Source: Limnoperna fortunei
Taxonomy: Eukaryota; Mollusca; Bivalvia; Mytilida; Modiolidae
Assembly: GCA_944474755.1 (NCBI GenBank)
Contig: OX104122.1
Span: forward strand, 12,596,641 to 12,660,640
Direction of reading: 5' to 3'
Length of the DNA stretch: 64,000 nt
Under the pieces are notes generated by a model. It was not told where the DNA came from. It saw only the letters and a program-made list of their open reading frames with translations, and did no database searches. The position numbers were made by a program, and so were the translations under genes. Shown here in pieces: positions 1 through 12,800 of the stretch (positions are counted from its first letter, which is position 1; the number at the start of each line of letters is the position of its first letter).

Positions 1-1200
1 ACATAAACAAATTTCTATTCAAAGTAAGATCACAGCGCATGAATGTTTTTATTTCTTCTGCAAACTAACACCTTTCTCATTTTAATATCCTACAGACTCT
101 CTATTGTTCAATATCTGACAATTAATCAGAAAGCCGATTATGTTTATACCAGAACAACGTTCTTGTCTCAGGCATTATGATTGGATGACACAAAAAGTAC
201 AGATGAGACAAACACCCTAGATACTGCTTTACCACCATTACTGAAACCATATGAAAAGTCATAACAATTGAAAAGGTCTGAAGATGTAAACTTACCATTA
301 TTACCAAAGCATTCTTTAAGTGAAAGTTGCTCTAGTACAACTGAACATTTCATTATCTAAAAAAAAAATAGTAGACAATTCATCTTATATTCAGCTTTGT
401 CGTTTGTACTCGGGACAAACTGTTTATGCTATGTAAGTTCCTTTATGCTAAAGTTAATTAGTGTGGATAGTACTGTTCAGGTTATAATAAGTCCACTACT
501 GGCAAATTAAATTTTGAACAGGTAAAAACTGTAAACCTTGATATATGTAACTAATGATAGTTGTCTCACATACCTAATGCCAGCTTAATATCTCCAAGTC
601 TTGAAAACATATTTGAAGGACTGACAGAGTGCAAGCCTATAGCCATTTATGCAATTCCAGTAATGGTCTAAAAGATTGTAAAGCCATTTGTTACTGTGAC
701 GTTGATGTCTTCATAGTAAACTGATGTTATAATAAGCTACATGTATCTCACCTGGTGAGACAGAAAATTCTCACTAATGAGACAGCATGGTACCTATTTT
801 TAGCCGGATGAGATATATCCTTTTCTCAACCCGTGGGTGAGATGAGAATTTCATGCTCCTTTTCCCGTAAAAATGTACTATACCATGTATACTGTGACAT
901 CAACAGTGATCAGTCAGTTCAGCAATAAAAATAATTAAATATTTGCTTTAGTTGTGTTGGTTTACAAAGCCTGTTTAAATATTAACATGAGAACAACATA
1001 TCTGACCTTCCATGACTCAATTTTTACCACAATATGATACAGGTACACATAAAAACAAACACATTGATGCAAAAAATGTACACTTGAGATTACATTCAAG
1101 GTAGATCCCTCTCTTTGTTGACATCGTCAAACAGAACAGCACCAGATTTTGTAACGATTAAGTAAGAAAAGAATCAAACACCGGTGGTATTGCAAGATGG
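1..1200. other. no gene recognised
   Basis: AT-rich non-coding sequence. Reading frames here are short and none resembles a known family. The only local structure is a cluster of CTCAC/GTGAG words at about 748-845, including the small palindrome CTCACCTGGTGAG. Confidence 0.6.
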
Positions 1201-1349
1201 GAAAATCTCAGACACCCACATGAAAGATTTCTTTTGGTCTCCAACTTTGCAATCTCAGACAACCAACTGAAAGATTTCTTTTGGTCTCCAACTCGGCAGA
1301 ACCTCGTTGGAGACCAGAATGTTTGTCAATTAGATGTCTGAGATTTTCT
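1201..1349. repeat. two direct plus one inverted copy of a 44-bp unit
   Basis: A unit running from AATCTCAGACA to TTGGTCTCCAAC occurs at 1201-1245 and again, directly, at 1251-1292. A third copy lies in reverse complement at 1306-1349 (GTTGGAGACCAG to GTCTGAGATTTTC). Transcribed RNA could pair the third copy with either of the first two. The outer ends match better than the middle of the unit. No coding content is seen. Confidence 0.85.
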
Positions 1350-1974
1350 CGTTGTGCCCTCCCACCAGTTTCAGATCCTTTATATCTCACCAACAGGAAG
1401 TAACGAGATATTACTATACCTTGTGTTGAAAAAATGTATTAAGGAATACGAAGAATGATCATTTGTTATAAACACTGTCATAATTACAGAACATAAATTG
1501 CTATATTTCATCCCTAATTTGTTCAGTGACTTACATTTGCATGATGCTTACAAAATCCAGGTACACTCCACACAAAACATCTGGACTTTAAAGGAAGATT
1601 TTTAAAATATCATAAACTCATGATCAGAAAAAAAGTTTCTTCATTGTGGTCATGTAAACATCCAATCAAGAAGAAAAATGAGGAAATTGTAGAGGACATC
1701 ACATAATTGTTTCTTCTACATTACAAAAAATTTGCAATTTTACTTCAAGGGGGAAATTACCTTGCTATCTTGAAAGAAAACAAAATTGTAATTTACCACA
1801 GGTTTTCTGTCATAACTTGGATCACTGCTTATGACTATTTTGAATTTAGACATGCAGAAAACTACTTGTAGAGGACCTTTAATTGAACAAATCTGTCATT
1901 CACAAAAATTCACAAAGACATTTTTCTAACAGCATTTAAAATTAGGAATTACTAGAACATGATAACAACAAACA
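1350..1974. other. no gene recognised
   Basis: AT-rich sequence between the small inverted repeat and the TTAA element. I see no coding signal or clear repeat. Confidence 0.55.
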
Positions 1975-1978
1975 TTAA

Positions 1979-3493
1979 AGGGAAACTTCGCGAAAAAATG
2001 AAATTTGATATGTTAGTCTTCAACTAAAAAGAAACACATTTGCCTCTTGATGTTTTATTATATTTTCAGTGGTTAAGTTTCTGCATGGAATTTACCGTGT
2101 AAAAATGCACTTTATGGAGGTCCGCCATCTTGTCACAATCTCGTCACTAGATGGCGATACTAGACATCCAAGTACCTTTAAAGTCGTCGAATGATAATAA
2201 CGCGAAACGGTCAATAACAGAAGGTTGTACTACAAGACAAGGTTATGGAAAGATCATGTTTCGTATTCCTGGTCTATATATAAGCATATAAAACCGACTT
2301 GTGTAACAAGTAGTTAACCAATTTAAAGACTTCTACTTAAGACTATTTCCACAGCAGCAACAATGGTAAACGGAAAGAAAGTCACAGGAAAAAAGTCACA
2401 GTTTAGATAGGAAAAAAGTCCATAAATATTAATTTAAATTGAAAATTATTCGTATTATTATTTTCAACTTAATCAGATTAAGCAACTTATTGAATGAAAC
2501 TTTTTTATACAAAATATTTGCGAAGTTGACTATTTAAGAAATAACGGTCATTAAATGAAATATTTTTAAATACTTTGGTTTTCGTGCATCAAAATTTCAC
2601 TTCACGTTTAGTACATTTATAATTATTATTATAATTATTATTACTGGTAACATTTATTGTGCGTATATTTGAGTTAACATGTAAGTTTTACGTTTCCTCT
2701 GACATCTAAAGGTATTCGAAATCTTATATACATCCTGTGTTCTTACACTTCGGTGTATTTAAATTACACCTTTCCTTGGCAGGAGGGGGTGTGCCTTTCT
2801 AATTTCGAATTACATGATTAACCTTTAATCTGGTTAGCTTTTGAAAAAGTCCAAATATTCATACTTCAAAGACGGCGTCAAATGATCTACTAATTGCAAT
2901 AAACATCTTGTTTGTTTACCTGCCAATTCTGTTAATTACCCTTCATAAACGAGTAATAATTTACCTGTAACATTTTCACGTCCAGGTACAACTACCGTTT
3001 CAAGACGTGCAAAATTATCCACGGAATTTTATTTTATATATAAAAATAATCATATAAATATATCTTTTATTACAATTATTATTTAGGTAAATTAAACCTG
3101 AGTGAAATAAAGACATGTTAAAATTGTCTAAAACTACTTGTATTAAAACAAAGATCATTAAACATTAAGACGTATTTGGTAATCTTATGTTGTCAGCCGG
3201 TCATTAGTAATCACCACAGTTTATATATTCTTCAAAGAGCAAAGGCAGAAAAACATATTTTTAAACTGGATTATTTATCATATTTACTGGATAATTACAT
3301 TTATCACATCACAAACGCAGTCACATGATAAAATACTGTCAATATGGCGGCCCCCATACACAAAATTTTACCACCTTTAATCCACTCTCGAAGTTTAACG
3401 GTAAAGAATACAATAAAACATCAAAAGGCAATTATATTTCTTTTTATTTGAAGAATTACATATCAAATTTTCATTTTTTCGCGAAGTTTCCCT
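1979..3493. mobile_element. non-autonomous TTAA-flanked DNA transposon (piggyBac-like)
   Basis: The ends are long inverted repeats. The left end starts AGGGAAACTTCGCG and the right end finishes CGCGAAGTTTCCCT; similarity continues inwards for about 150 bp (1979-2140 and 3340-3493), including a GCCGCCAT/GCCATCTTG patch near the inner edge. TTAA lies immediately outside both ends (1975-1978 and 3494-3497), the duplication typical of piggyBac-type insertion. The 1.2-kb interior has no transposase reading frame, so this is a non-autonomous copy that would depend on an enzyme supplied elsewhere. The family assignment rests only on the TTAA duplication and the ends; inverted-repeat divergence suggests it is old. 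Confidence 0.75.
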
Positions 3494-3497
3494 TTAA

Positions 3498-4588
3498 AAG
3501 CATGAAAAATTTCATGTTTTATACTGTTTTCAGCCTCAACATCACATATATGTCATATTAAGACAACAACAGACTTGAGTTACTGTACAACATACATACA
3601 CAAGTGTGCATGAGTGGAAAGAGATTTTTATACCATACTGTGTTTGAACCCTTTGTGGTACCTGTTTATATAGAGGGAGATTTTAAAACATGTTCTTTAT
3701 TTTTAATATTGTTTGTTTGCAAGTTTTTAAATGCACTTAAAGCAAATTTTTAGCTATATCATTGCATCCAGTTTTTAATGGGGGAGAAAACTAGAGTATC
3801 TTTAGTAGGAAAACTAGCAATTTATTGTGTACATATACATACTAGTACCTTTAATGGAACATTTGTTTTTCCATTAAAACATTCCCCTAAGGAATTTTTC
3901 AATGTTCTTTTCTGAGAGGGTTGTGCTGCTTTAATTTGACGCTTTCGACTGAAAAAGAAAAAAAACAAATTACATGTTTGAATTGGCATGACTATTCAAA
4001 TATTGAAATAAATTATTTACTTACATGTATTTAGTTCTTTTTATTAAAACATTAGAATTTCTTAATAATTCATTTGTTGTGTGACATGAGAGGCATTTAT
4101 GAACTACATATATATATAACATGTCAGAATTGCTGACCAGAAAAAGTCTGAAACTGGTAGTTTTGTAATAATTCTATTCATGCTGTAATTTATTTATATT
4201 AAGTGCTTTGATTGGATAAAAAAAATTAAATGGCGTCTTCTCAGATAATTTATATATCGATATTTCCTCTGAGTGAACTACTTTACGTATCCAATGTAAA
4301 CAAGATGGCGTCCTCCTAGCGTATCGCCAGGGAGAGGTGACAATGTTTTCTTTGCAGCAATGATTTCAAATTAAATTGACTGAGATATCAAATAAAATGT
4401 AATATAAATACAATTTAGTATTTTCTTTTGTTTTTTTCCAATCAATATCTACAGAACCGCGATTCCTTTGGTACTACGTTTTGCATATCCCTACGCTTTC
4501 GGGCCCAGGTACGTTTTGAGGTCTAGATGGGTTTCTGTAACTGTTTTTGCTGTTTAAAATTGCAACGATTATTTCACAGAATTATAAG
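3498..4588. other. no gene recognised
   Basis: AT-rich non-coding sequence. A weak inverted pair flanks 4205-4450 (TTTGATTGGATAAAAAAA and its rough complement near 4428-4450), and GATGGCGTC words recur at 4231 and 4305. This may be an old small transposon, but I cannot define its ends. Confidence 0.45.
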
Positions 4589-4740
4589 GATTAAACACTG
4601 TGTTTTAGGAAATTATCAATGTGTAAACTCCGGCGACTCCCTCCCAAACTTGACATAAAGTCCTTTGGACTTTATTTAGTTTGTGAGTGAGTCACCGGAG
4701 TTTACACATTGATAATTTCCTAAAACCCTGTGTTTAATCC
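4589..4740. repeat. 152-bp foldback (hairpin) element
   Basis: The sequence from GGATTAAACACTGTG is followed, after a short centre, by its reverse complement ending at TGTGTTTAATCC. The outer arms are about 57 bp with only about three mismatches. The centre itself folds (ATAAAGTCC TTT GGACTTTAT), so almost the whole 152 bp is one stem. Such near-perfect foldbacks are typical of MITE-like elements. No flanking duplication was identified. Confidence 0.88.
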
Positions 4741-4891
4741 TATATTGAATTGTACCAACTTTTAAGATAAAAGCTCCCGTTTGACTATAAATTACTTATT
4801 TTACCAGTCTTGGCTGTTAATAATTTGTCTGAAATACTAGTAGTCTGAACTGCAGCCGTAATCATAAACATGATAAATGAGCCCACATCTT

Positions 4892-6556
4892 CGTCAATTG
4901 GTCCCCAGTTTATTTTCTCAATTAGTAGGATATATTTTATTTGACAGTTGCATAGAGTAAACATGCTAATTGTCAACTTTGGTCAATTGGTCCCAACTTG
5001 AATTATTTTGCTTTTATAGGTTATTTCTACATTTTGATGTATATTTATGTATATTTATGCTTTTTATTTATAATTTATTCATTTATGTGTGCTCTTAGAT
5101 AACATGTAAGATAAAATGTATAACATAATTATGTAATATATTTATCAGGGATCTTCGCAAAGCATCTAGATGTGTATTGTACGCTTCTTTTCAATTCTGG
5201 ACAGGCCTTTACATATAACGTGTCCCAGTATGCGTCCGTGTTGTCTGATGCGTACAAATTTCTGTCATGTCAATTACGTAAACCTGGACATAAGTTCCAA
5301 GATGAGCCAGGTAAGACAAAAGTCTCACTTTAAGGGGCAAACATCAGCATGTTTCAAGTAATAATTGTAGTTCAATTGTACTCCAGAAGACTGCCAAACT
5401 CAACTAGTACTAATATAAAATAGCATGGCATAAACATACTAGTAAGCCATATTACATGTACATGTATATATTTTTATAAAAAGACATTTAATAGGTCGAT
5501 TATCAATGAACACAGTTGTATGCAATATGTGGGACTCGTGGAATTTTTTTGGACTCACTATTTTCAAAAGTAATGAGTCCAGGACTCAACATAAAAAAAT
5601 CCTACAAATATCACTGATTTATTGTAATGTACAATATTGCAATTGTTCCCTATTAATCATCTTTTTCTAAATAGTTCATTTCAACAGAAATCTAAAAACA
5701 AAACAAGATTATGTTCTTTAATTTTACACGAGATTTAAATAACAGCACTATTATATTATTATGCATGTATTGGAAGCACACATGTATCAAGTAAGGGGCC
5801 TTGGTCGCCGAGTGGTTAAGGTAGTTGGTCTACTATTGATAACGTTGTCTGTCAACACTGAGGTTGCAGATTAGAGTCTGGCTGCAGGCAGGGTGCACTC
5901 GACCCCATTCTTAATTGACAAGGATTGTCAGTTTTCCTACCAAAGGTCGGGGGTTTTCTCCGGGTACTCCGGCTTCCTCCCCCAATAAAAATTGGATGCC
6001 ATGATATAGCTGAAAAATTGCTAAAAGTGGCGTTAAACAATATTCAAACAAACACGCAAGCATATATCTAGTACAGATGGAACTTACAGAACAGGCAATA
6101 ACATTGAGGAATTAAGGTGATCTAATTAGGCAATTAAACAGTGGCACATGCCATTTACAACTTTGTTAATTGAGTTATGATTAACAAACCTTGAAGACCA
6201 ATAATATGATTTGTACCATTTATTTTAAATAAAAAGTATCATTGCTGACCATGTCTTATGTTATTTTAAATCTAATATGCAATTTACATTAAAAATGCAT
6301 GAATTTAAGATAGTGATGACAGCTACAATACACAAGACTTATATGTAACTATCAATAAGGTATTCTGTCTCAATCTTATTTTACATTTAAGTTAATAAAA
6401 TAAATGATTATTGTCAAAGAATGTAAAATCGTGTTTAAAAAAATAATTAAGACTTACCAGTAAGACTTCAACAAGGACAGTGAGAAAATTTCAATTGGAA
6501 AATAAATTGGGGACCAATTGACCAATTTCTGAGCAGTGGGGACCAGTTGACCAATT
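4892..6556. mobile_element. short non-autonomous relative of the 29.3-33.8 kb Mutator-like element
   Basis: Both ends carry copies of the word GGTCAATTGGTCCC: 4893 and 4981 on the left, and its complement near 6512 and 6539 on the right. The interior matches the element at 29342-33778 in several places: 'GATGTATATTTATG' just inside the left end, a block with AAAACAAG..TTATGTTCTTTA (about 5700-5770 here, 29600-29650 there), and a 'TAAGACTTCAA..AGTGAG' block before the right end. There is no transposase. A SINE has inserted at 5795. No target duplication could be recognised, so the outer limits are approximate. Confidence 0.6.
5795..6053 (+). mobile_element. tRNA-derived SINE, diverged copy
   Basis: It starts GGGGCCTTGGTCGCCGAGTG (a tRNA-like box A) and continues through the family core with TTAATTGACAAGGATTG and CTCCGGGTACTCCGGCTTCC to a CAAACAAAC tail. 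The box B region is mutated (GCAGATTAGAGTC instead of GGGTTCGATTCTC), so this is the most decayed of the eight copies in the window and probably not transcribable from its own promoter. Confidence 0.88.
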
Positions 6557-7570
6557 TGGGGAGTGTTCTACCCAGGCCCTTTAAGCACCGCGGTACAGCG
6601 GCGCTTTATTTTGTTGCCTATCTGATCTACCGCTGTGGTTTAATTTCATGACGTGGTGCTATCCACTTGTCACTATTTCCTGTTGTACTGTTTATTCAAC
6701 TTATTAAAGCTGTGGAGAATACATTCTGTTAATTAATACCTCAGGTCATGTTTACCTGGACAGGTGTAAACATACGCGCTCGTTAGATCAGTTTGCCAGT
6801 TACCGTTAGATTCATTCATAAATAAATAACCATATTGATTTCTTATCTGTACACTTTTAATACAAAAGTTTTAATAAAATTAGACAAATTAAGCTTAATT
6901 TTGAATGACTTCATTCATTTCTTGATACCATAATTGGAGTTAACACTTAATTTCCTTAAGTTCCCCCACAAAAATTTGCATATGGTGGTCAATGCAATTT
7001 GTGACTTTCAGTTTCAGTAGAAATTTTGCAATACCTTCTTGTAAATTTTAATTCTGTTATTTGAGCAGAAATTAGCATAATTATTAACTATCTGTAATTA
7101 AATTGTGGTCGATATGCATAAATATGCATTAAAATGTACGCTGATAAATTTTGACAGTAAGCACTATGCACATGCACCAGTCCAGAGTTGCTGCCCCTGC
7201 ATTTGTGCTTATTATGCAGTATACATGTACTATAGTATTTTGTGTTCTTCGTGCAGTATTGCTACTAAGTACCAAAAACTGCTATACATGTGCAAACATT
7301 TTTAATACATTTTTAACAAAATAAAACAATTTATATATAAATCTCTTCACCTTTAAATGTAAATTTTGCAGAAAATAATGGGAATGAATACTCTATTAAA
7401 TTAGAAACCAAATTTATTCACACCCATTTTTTTTTGTAAAAGATTTAATACAGAACTTTTCAATGTGTTGGACTGTGTCTAAAATTGAGTATAATTGAAC
7501 TTCTATTTTTTGCTTGTTGAATTATACACTAAACTACCACCAAGTGTTTAATAACACACTTAACTAAATT
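6557..7570. other. no gene recognised
   Basis: AT-rich sequence without a recognisable gene or repeat. Confidence 0.55.
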
Positions 7571-9846
7571 AAAACTAGAGGCTCCCATTAGCCTGTATCG
7601 CTCACCTGAACCTGAAACCAAACAATCCTTTTTTATCCAGGTTTTCGCTGCTCGGGCGTTAAACACCATTAATCAATCTTTGCTATAAGGAATTGCCCAA
7701 CACTTCTGCAAAAGTCATTAATTTTGACCTTTCAAGGGAAATAACTCATATAAGGAGGAGCTTTTGATGCTTAGAGGGAGAAGGGAGGTTCACTTCAAAT
7801 TTGTTGTACCTGTTATACTTTTTTAACTATCAGTTTAAAACTCTCTTGACCACCCCCCCCCCACCCCCATTTTCTATTTTAAGCCAACATACCTATGTAG
7901 GTAGTCAGGTGTCATGATTTGCACAATTTTGGTACAGGTTGTCCTAAAGATGATGTGTGCAATGTTTCAAAGCAGTCCTTTCATTGGTTTAAGAGGAGAA
8001 GATTTTTTAAAATCAAGTAAAATTGATTAAAAAAATGTTCAAGGAGAATAATTCCTAAACGGTTCATCAGACAATCTTGACCCTTAAGTCATTTTTGCAG
8101 CAAAACAATTAAGCAACGCTAACTTTTTCTCTAGTTTTAATAATTTTCAAGATTTTGAGGCAAAAATGTCAAAAATAATCAATGTTGACATTAAAGGGCA
8201 ATAACTCCTATAAGGAGTCATCATACAACTTCAACACAATGGAGTGTTTCGTAGAGCTTTTGATGCAGATGAAGGCATGTCTCTTTGGTTTTCCTGTATC
8301 TGTTACACTTTTTTAAATATAAGCCAAAAACTGTATTTACCCCCAACCCCCCCCCCCCCCCTTTACCCTTCTATTTTTAGCCATGGCGGCCATGTTGGTT
8401 AATCTGCAGCCATAGTTTGTGCAAACTTGGTTGAGGACATTCGACGGATGATGTGTTTGTTTGTTTGTTTGATGGTGTTTAACGCCACTTTCAGCAATTT
8501 TTCAGCTATATCATGGCGTGCAGTTTTTATTTGGGGAGGAAGCTGGAGTACCCGGAGAAAACCCCCGACCTGCAGTAGGAAAACTGGCAATCCTTGTCAA
8601 TTAAGATTGGAGTCGAGTACACCCTGCCTGCAGTGAGAATCGAACCCGCAATCTCAGTGTTGACAGACCACGTGATCAATAGTAGACGAACTACCTTGAC
8701 CACTCGGCCACCGAGGCCCCCGACGGATGATGTGTACAAAGTTTCAAAGCAGTACTTGCAGTGGTTTCAGAGAAGATTTTTAAAAAATCAATTAAAACAG
8801 ATTAAAAAGAACAGTTCAAGGGGAATAACTCTTAAATGGTTCATCAGACAACATTAACCCTAAAGTCATTTTTGCAGCCCTCAAGAGCAGAACAATTAAG
8901 CAATGCTAAGTTCTAATAATTTTTCTAGATTTTGAGGCAAAAATGTCAAAAATAATCAATTTCGACAATTAAAGGGCAATAACTCCTATAAGGGGTCATC
9001 ATACAACTTTGACGGAATGGTGTGTTTTGTAGAGCTTTTGATGCTGAGAAAGGCATGTCTCTTTGGTTTTCCTGTATCTGTTATACTTTTTGAACTATAA
9101 GCCAAAAACTGTATTTTGACTCCCCCTCCCCCCCATCGTTCTTTTTTCAGCCATGGCGGCCATGTTGGTTAATCTGCAGCCATAGTTGGTGCATACTTGG
9201 TTGAGGACATTTAACGGATGATGTGTACAAAGTTTCAAAGCAGTCCTTTCAGTGGTTTCAGAGGAGAAGATTTTAAAAAAACAATTAAAACCGATTAAAA
9301 TAAACAGTTCAAGGGGAATAACTCTTAAACGGTTAATCAGACAATCTTGACTCTAAAGCCAATTTTGTAGCCCTCATAGAGCAGAACAATTAAGCAATGC
9401 TTACTTTTCTCTAGTTCTAATAATTTTCAAAATTTTGAGGCAAAAATGGCAAATTATAAAGGGCAATAACTCCTACAAGGAGTTGTCATACAACTTTGAC
9501 CCAATGGTGTGTTTTGTAGAGGTTTTGATGCTGAAGAAGGAATGTCTCTTTGGTTTTCCTGTATCTGTTACAGTTTTTGAACTATAAGCCAAAAACAGTA
9601 TTTTGACCCCCCCTCCTGTTCTATTTTTAGCCATGGAGGCCATGTTGGTTGGTCTGAGGCCATGATTTGTGCAAACTTGGCAGAGGACATTTTACTGATG
9701 ATGTGTGCAAAGTTTCATAGCAATCCCTTCAGTGGTTTTGGAGGAGAAGATTTTTAAAGAAAAGTTAACGAGGACGACGACGGATGACGACGGACGCAAA
9801 GTGATGGCAATAGCTCACATGACCCTTTGGGTCAGGTGAGCTAAAA
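7571..9846. mobile_element. GCTCACCTGA-ended repeat element with internal tandem repeats
   Basis: The left end has GCTCACCTGA (7600-7609) and the right end its complement TCAGGTGAGC (9832-9841). Just inside the right end a hairpin (9812-9842, AGCTCACATGACCC / GGGTCAGGTGAGCT, one mismatch) is followed by CTAAAA. The interior holds four copies of a unit with GGGCAATAACTCC, at 7736, 8196, 8974 and 9461. That is about 460-500 bp per unit once the 279 bp added by a SINE is removed. Each unit carries a pyrimidine/C tract and two carry CCATGGCGGCCATGTTGG. Elements of this look are common in bivalves. The 3' hairpin followed by CTAA recalls Helitron ends, but no Rep/helicase is present and the class is unproven. 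Confidence 0.65.
8456..8720 (-). mobile_element. tRNA-derived SINE with 14-bp target duplication
   Basis: On the minus strand it starts GGGGGCCTCGGTGGCCGAGT, has box B GGTTCGATTCTC and ends with an (ACAA)n tail, seen here as TTTGTTTG at 8456. The target CGACGGATGATGTG is perfectly duplicated at 8442-8455 and 8721-8734. The insertion lies inside the second internal repeat of the GCTCACCTGA element, so it is younger than that element. Confidence 0.95.
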
Positions 9847-12800
9847 ATGTAATTAAGTGAAAAAACTAAGTTGTAAAAAAAGGAAATGACACAGGTGTCA
9901 AGATAATGCACAATGTTTGTACATGGCACATTGCTGGTGTAGCTTTAGTGTTATTTATAAGTGCCAATGTTAAATAGTATCTTTGTATTTATATCTGACA
10001 ATCTGTTATCATCTGTTATGTACAGTGTATATATGCCAATAATTTAACACAAACAAATTAAGAAAAATATTGATACTATCTCATTTATTGCATGTATTAA
10101 ATTCAACAAAGTCACCCCTCCCCCTTGTTAGCGATAACACACACACACACAAATGTACGATGTGACGTGCAAGATTGGACCCTTTTCAAAACAGGACGAC
10201 ACAGTGCTTTCCAAAATTTCTGGGGAGAACCCTACCGGGCGGGGACCAATTGACTTTGGGGCCAGTTGACTTGGGTAGCAATAGATTGGTAGCCAAACAG
10301 TATACCCCTCTCTTCTTTGAAGCGGAGGTACATATGTATACATGTAATTACATTTTGTATCAGATGGAAATATAGTTGACACTTTTTAGGAATGTCATTT
10401 TAATTGTCTGAAAAAGATTTTGTGGTATTAATTATTATTTATACTAGTAATCAGGCCTCGACAATAACATTTTTTAAAACATGTCCCTTTGCACAAGTAA
10501 CTGTCAAAATTTACTTGTCCAAATGAAAACATCACTTACACAAAAATTTTGACACATATATTGCCACCCACTCAAAGCTGGTCCATTTTCCTTCATGCAG
10601 CTATGTACACAATGAATCCAAAGCAAAGTGACAAGTGTACTTCAAATATCTTGCATGTATTTCTCTAAACAAATAATTTAGCGAAAGACATTTTATTGCC
10701 GAAAATCAAGAGTATTGTGCCTTAACCTGTTCTCAATAGTAACCTATTCTCGATAATCATGCACAAATTCATTTTGTCATTAAACTTGGGGAATAAATAA
10801 ATTGGCATGTTCAGCGTTTACATGTGTAAAATTCTCTCAAATACATTCTGATACATTTACATAATCCCAAAATTTCTTCAACTTATAGTACTATAGACGG
10901 GTCCCATCTTTTAAACCAATGACCTAATTTAAACAAATTTTATAAGAATAACATTTTTTATTTACAGTACATTTCATGGTATTTTATTGTCAGATTTGCC
11001 CTACATAGCTGATTAATTACACATACATTATCGAGAAATGGTGATGTTGTATACAATATGTCAAAAATTAGGTCTTTCTAAAAATTTGAAAATCATTGCA
11101 AAAACTGGACGGTTAGCTGTAGTTTTTTGCAAGTGTATAGGAGTTTATCTATGAAATAAATTGGTAAAAAAATAAATAATATCTATTGAATAAAAAACAA
11201 GTTCTAGTCCATAATATCTTACGCTATCGAGAACTGGCAATTATACTACTATACGGGTGTAGGACCACCAAATACCAGGAACCAGTCCTGAAGTTGTACG
11301 TTAAAGTAGTGCTATTTAAAGATAGCTGCTCACTGTACTGTTATCAGTGGTTATAATTATAACTGTTGAACCATAATAGATATTGGAACAAACTTGGTAT
11401 TTTTGGAAAGCTGAATTATTAAGGAAACAAGAGGATAAAGTTGAACTGATGTGTACTAAAGATAAAAATTATATGAGTCATTGGATGACATGCACTTTTT
11501 TGGGACTGACCTTACAGTGAAAGTAGATGTTTTAGTGAGTTGACTTCCAGTTAGTCCTTCTTTCTTATATGCAATGAAAGGGGTGCTGAAATTTTGGGAG
11601 ATTAATTAGGAATTACATGTTGTCATGTGACAGGAATTTTTCTTTATTTGAAACAAAGGTGAAATGTTCAGAAAAATTCAAAATCTAAAAAACTAATCTT
11701 ATATAGCCGTAGAGACGATAAACAATGGTGGTCATACCCCTAATAGAGGTAGTAGCCAAATATATCAACTTCTATTACTTTTGATAAAAATGGTACAGAA
11801 AGAAGGTAAATCACAAATACAATCATTTTAATTGCTTATCTGAGCCAAAGTTTGAACTTTAGTGGATTTTTTTTAGTAATAAGGAATGTTCATTTGACTA
11901 TTAAGTTTAATGGAATAGTGAACACATTTAATGAAATTAATAAAATTTTAGTCGCAGTTTAGAAACTATTAATGTACACCTCCAAAATACTAACTTATAC
12001 ATGTAGCACACAATCCACAATCTTAATTTGAACTCAAAAACATTCACAGGATGGACTAGATGCATAAATTAGGACAGTTTTATACTATGTTTCTTAATTA
12101 ATTGTAATGTATTTCTATAGATAAAAGTCTTATTCCAACAGTCTGAAGTCACTCAGAATCTCACATTGGAAAAGAGGGGTGGGGGCGTGAAATAAACTAA
12201 AAAAATGCAAAATTTATGATAAAATTATGTAATTAGTGCCTTTCTATGTGTGAAATAAGTTTATTTGTATTGGATGTACTGGTATTTTGCCAAGCTTACC
12301 AATTACATCTGCAACAAAGAAATTGAAAATTTAGGAATAACGCATTTCTTGATCACAAAGCTTATTTTTCATTGGTTTTTACAACTACTGATATTATCAG
12401 CAAGCTCTGTTCATCCAAGAGTTTTCTTGATCATGAAGAAAATTTGTACTGGTCCCTTTAAATAATTCATTGCAAGTAATTATGGCAAAGCATACATGTA
12501 TATAGTTTTAAATTTTTAAACCAGTACTAGGGAATTTGCATAAATTTGTTGACGGTTTTTGGCAACAAAAAAAGGATTTTGGATAATAAATTCAAGGAAA
12601 CTAATTCAATAAACACATTTTTGAGAAAATATTCTTCAATTTTTATGATATTTCCATAGACTTTTATTTTTAATTTTTTTGTTTACTTGTCCAAACAGAC
12701 AAGTGATACGACTACTAAGTTTTCCTTGTCTGATTTCAATTTGTCTAACAGACATTTCAATTTTAAAACTGTTTGGAACCACCCAACCAGACCTCTCATC

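Noticed and set aside
122..353. Possible exon on the plus strand (frame with few stops)
   Set aside because: Two in-frame stops, no clear splice sites and no family resemblance.
4892..10280. One 5.4-kb Mutator-like element from 4.9 to 10.3 kb
   Set aside because: Interior matches place the right end near 6556, and no common target duplication joins 4892 with 10280; the 10.2-kb words are better read as a solo end.
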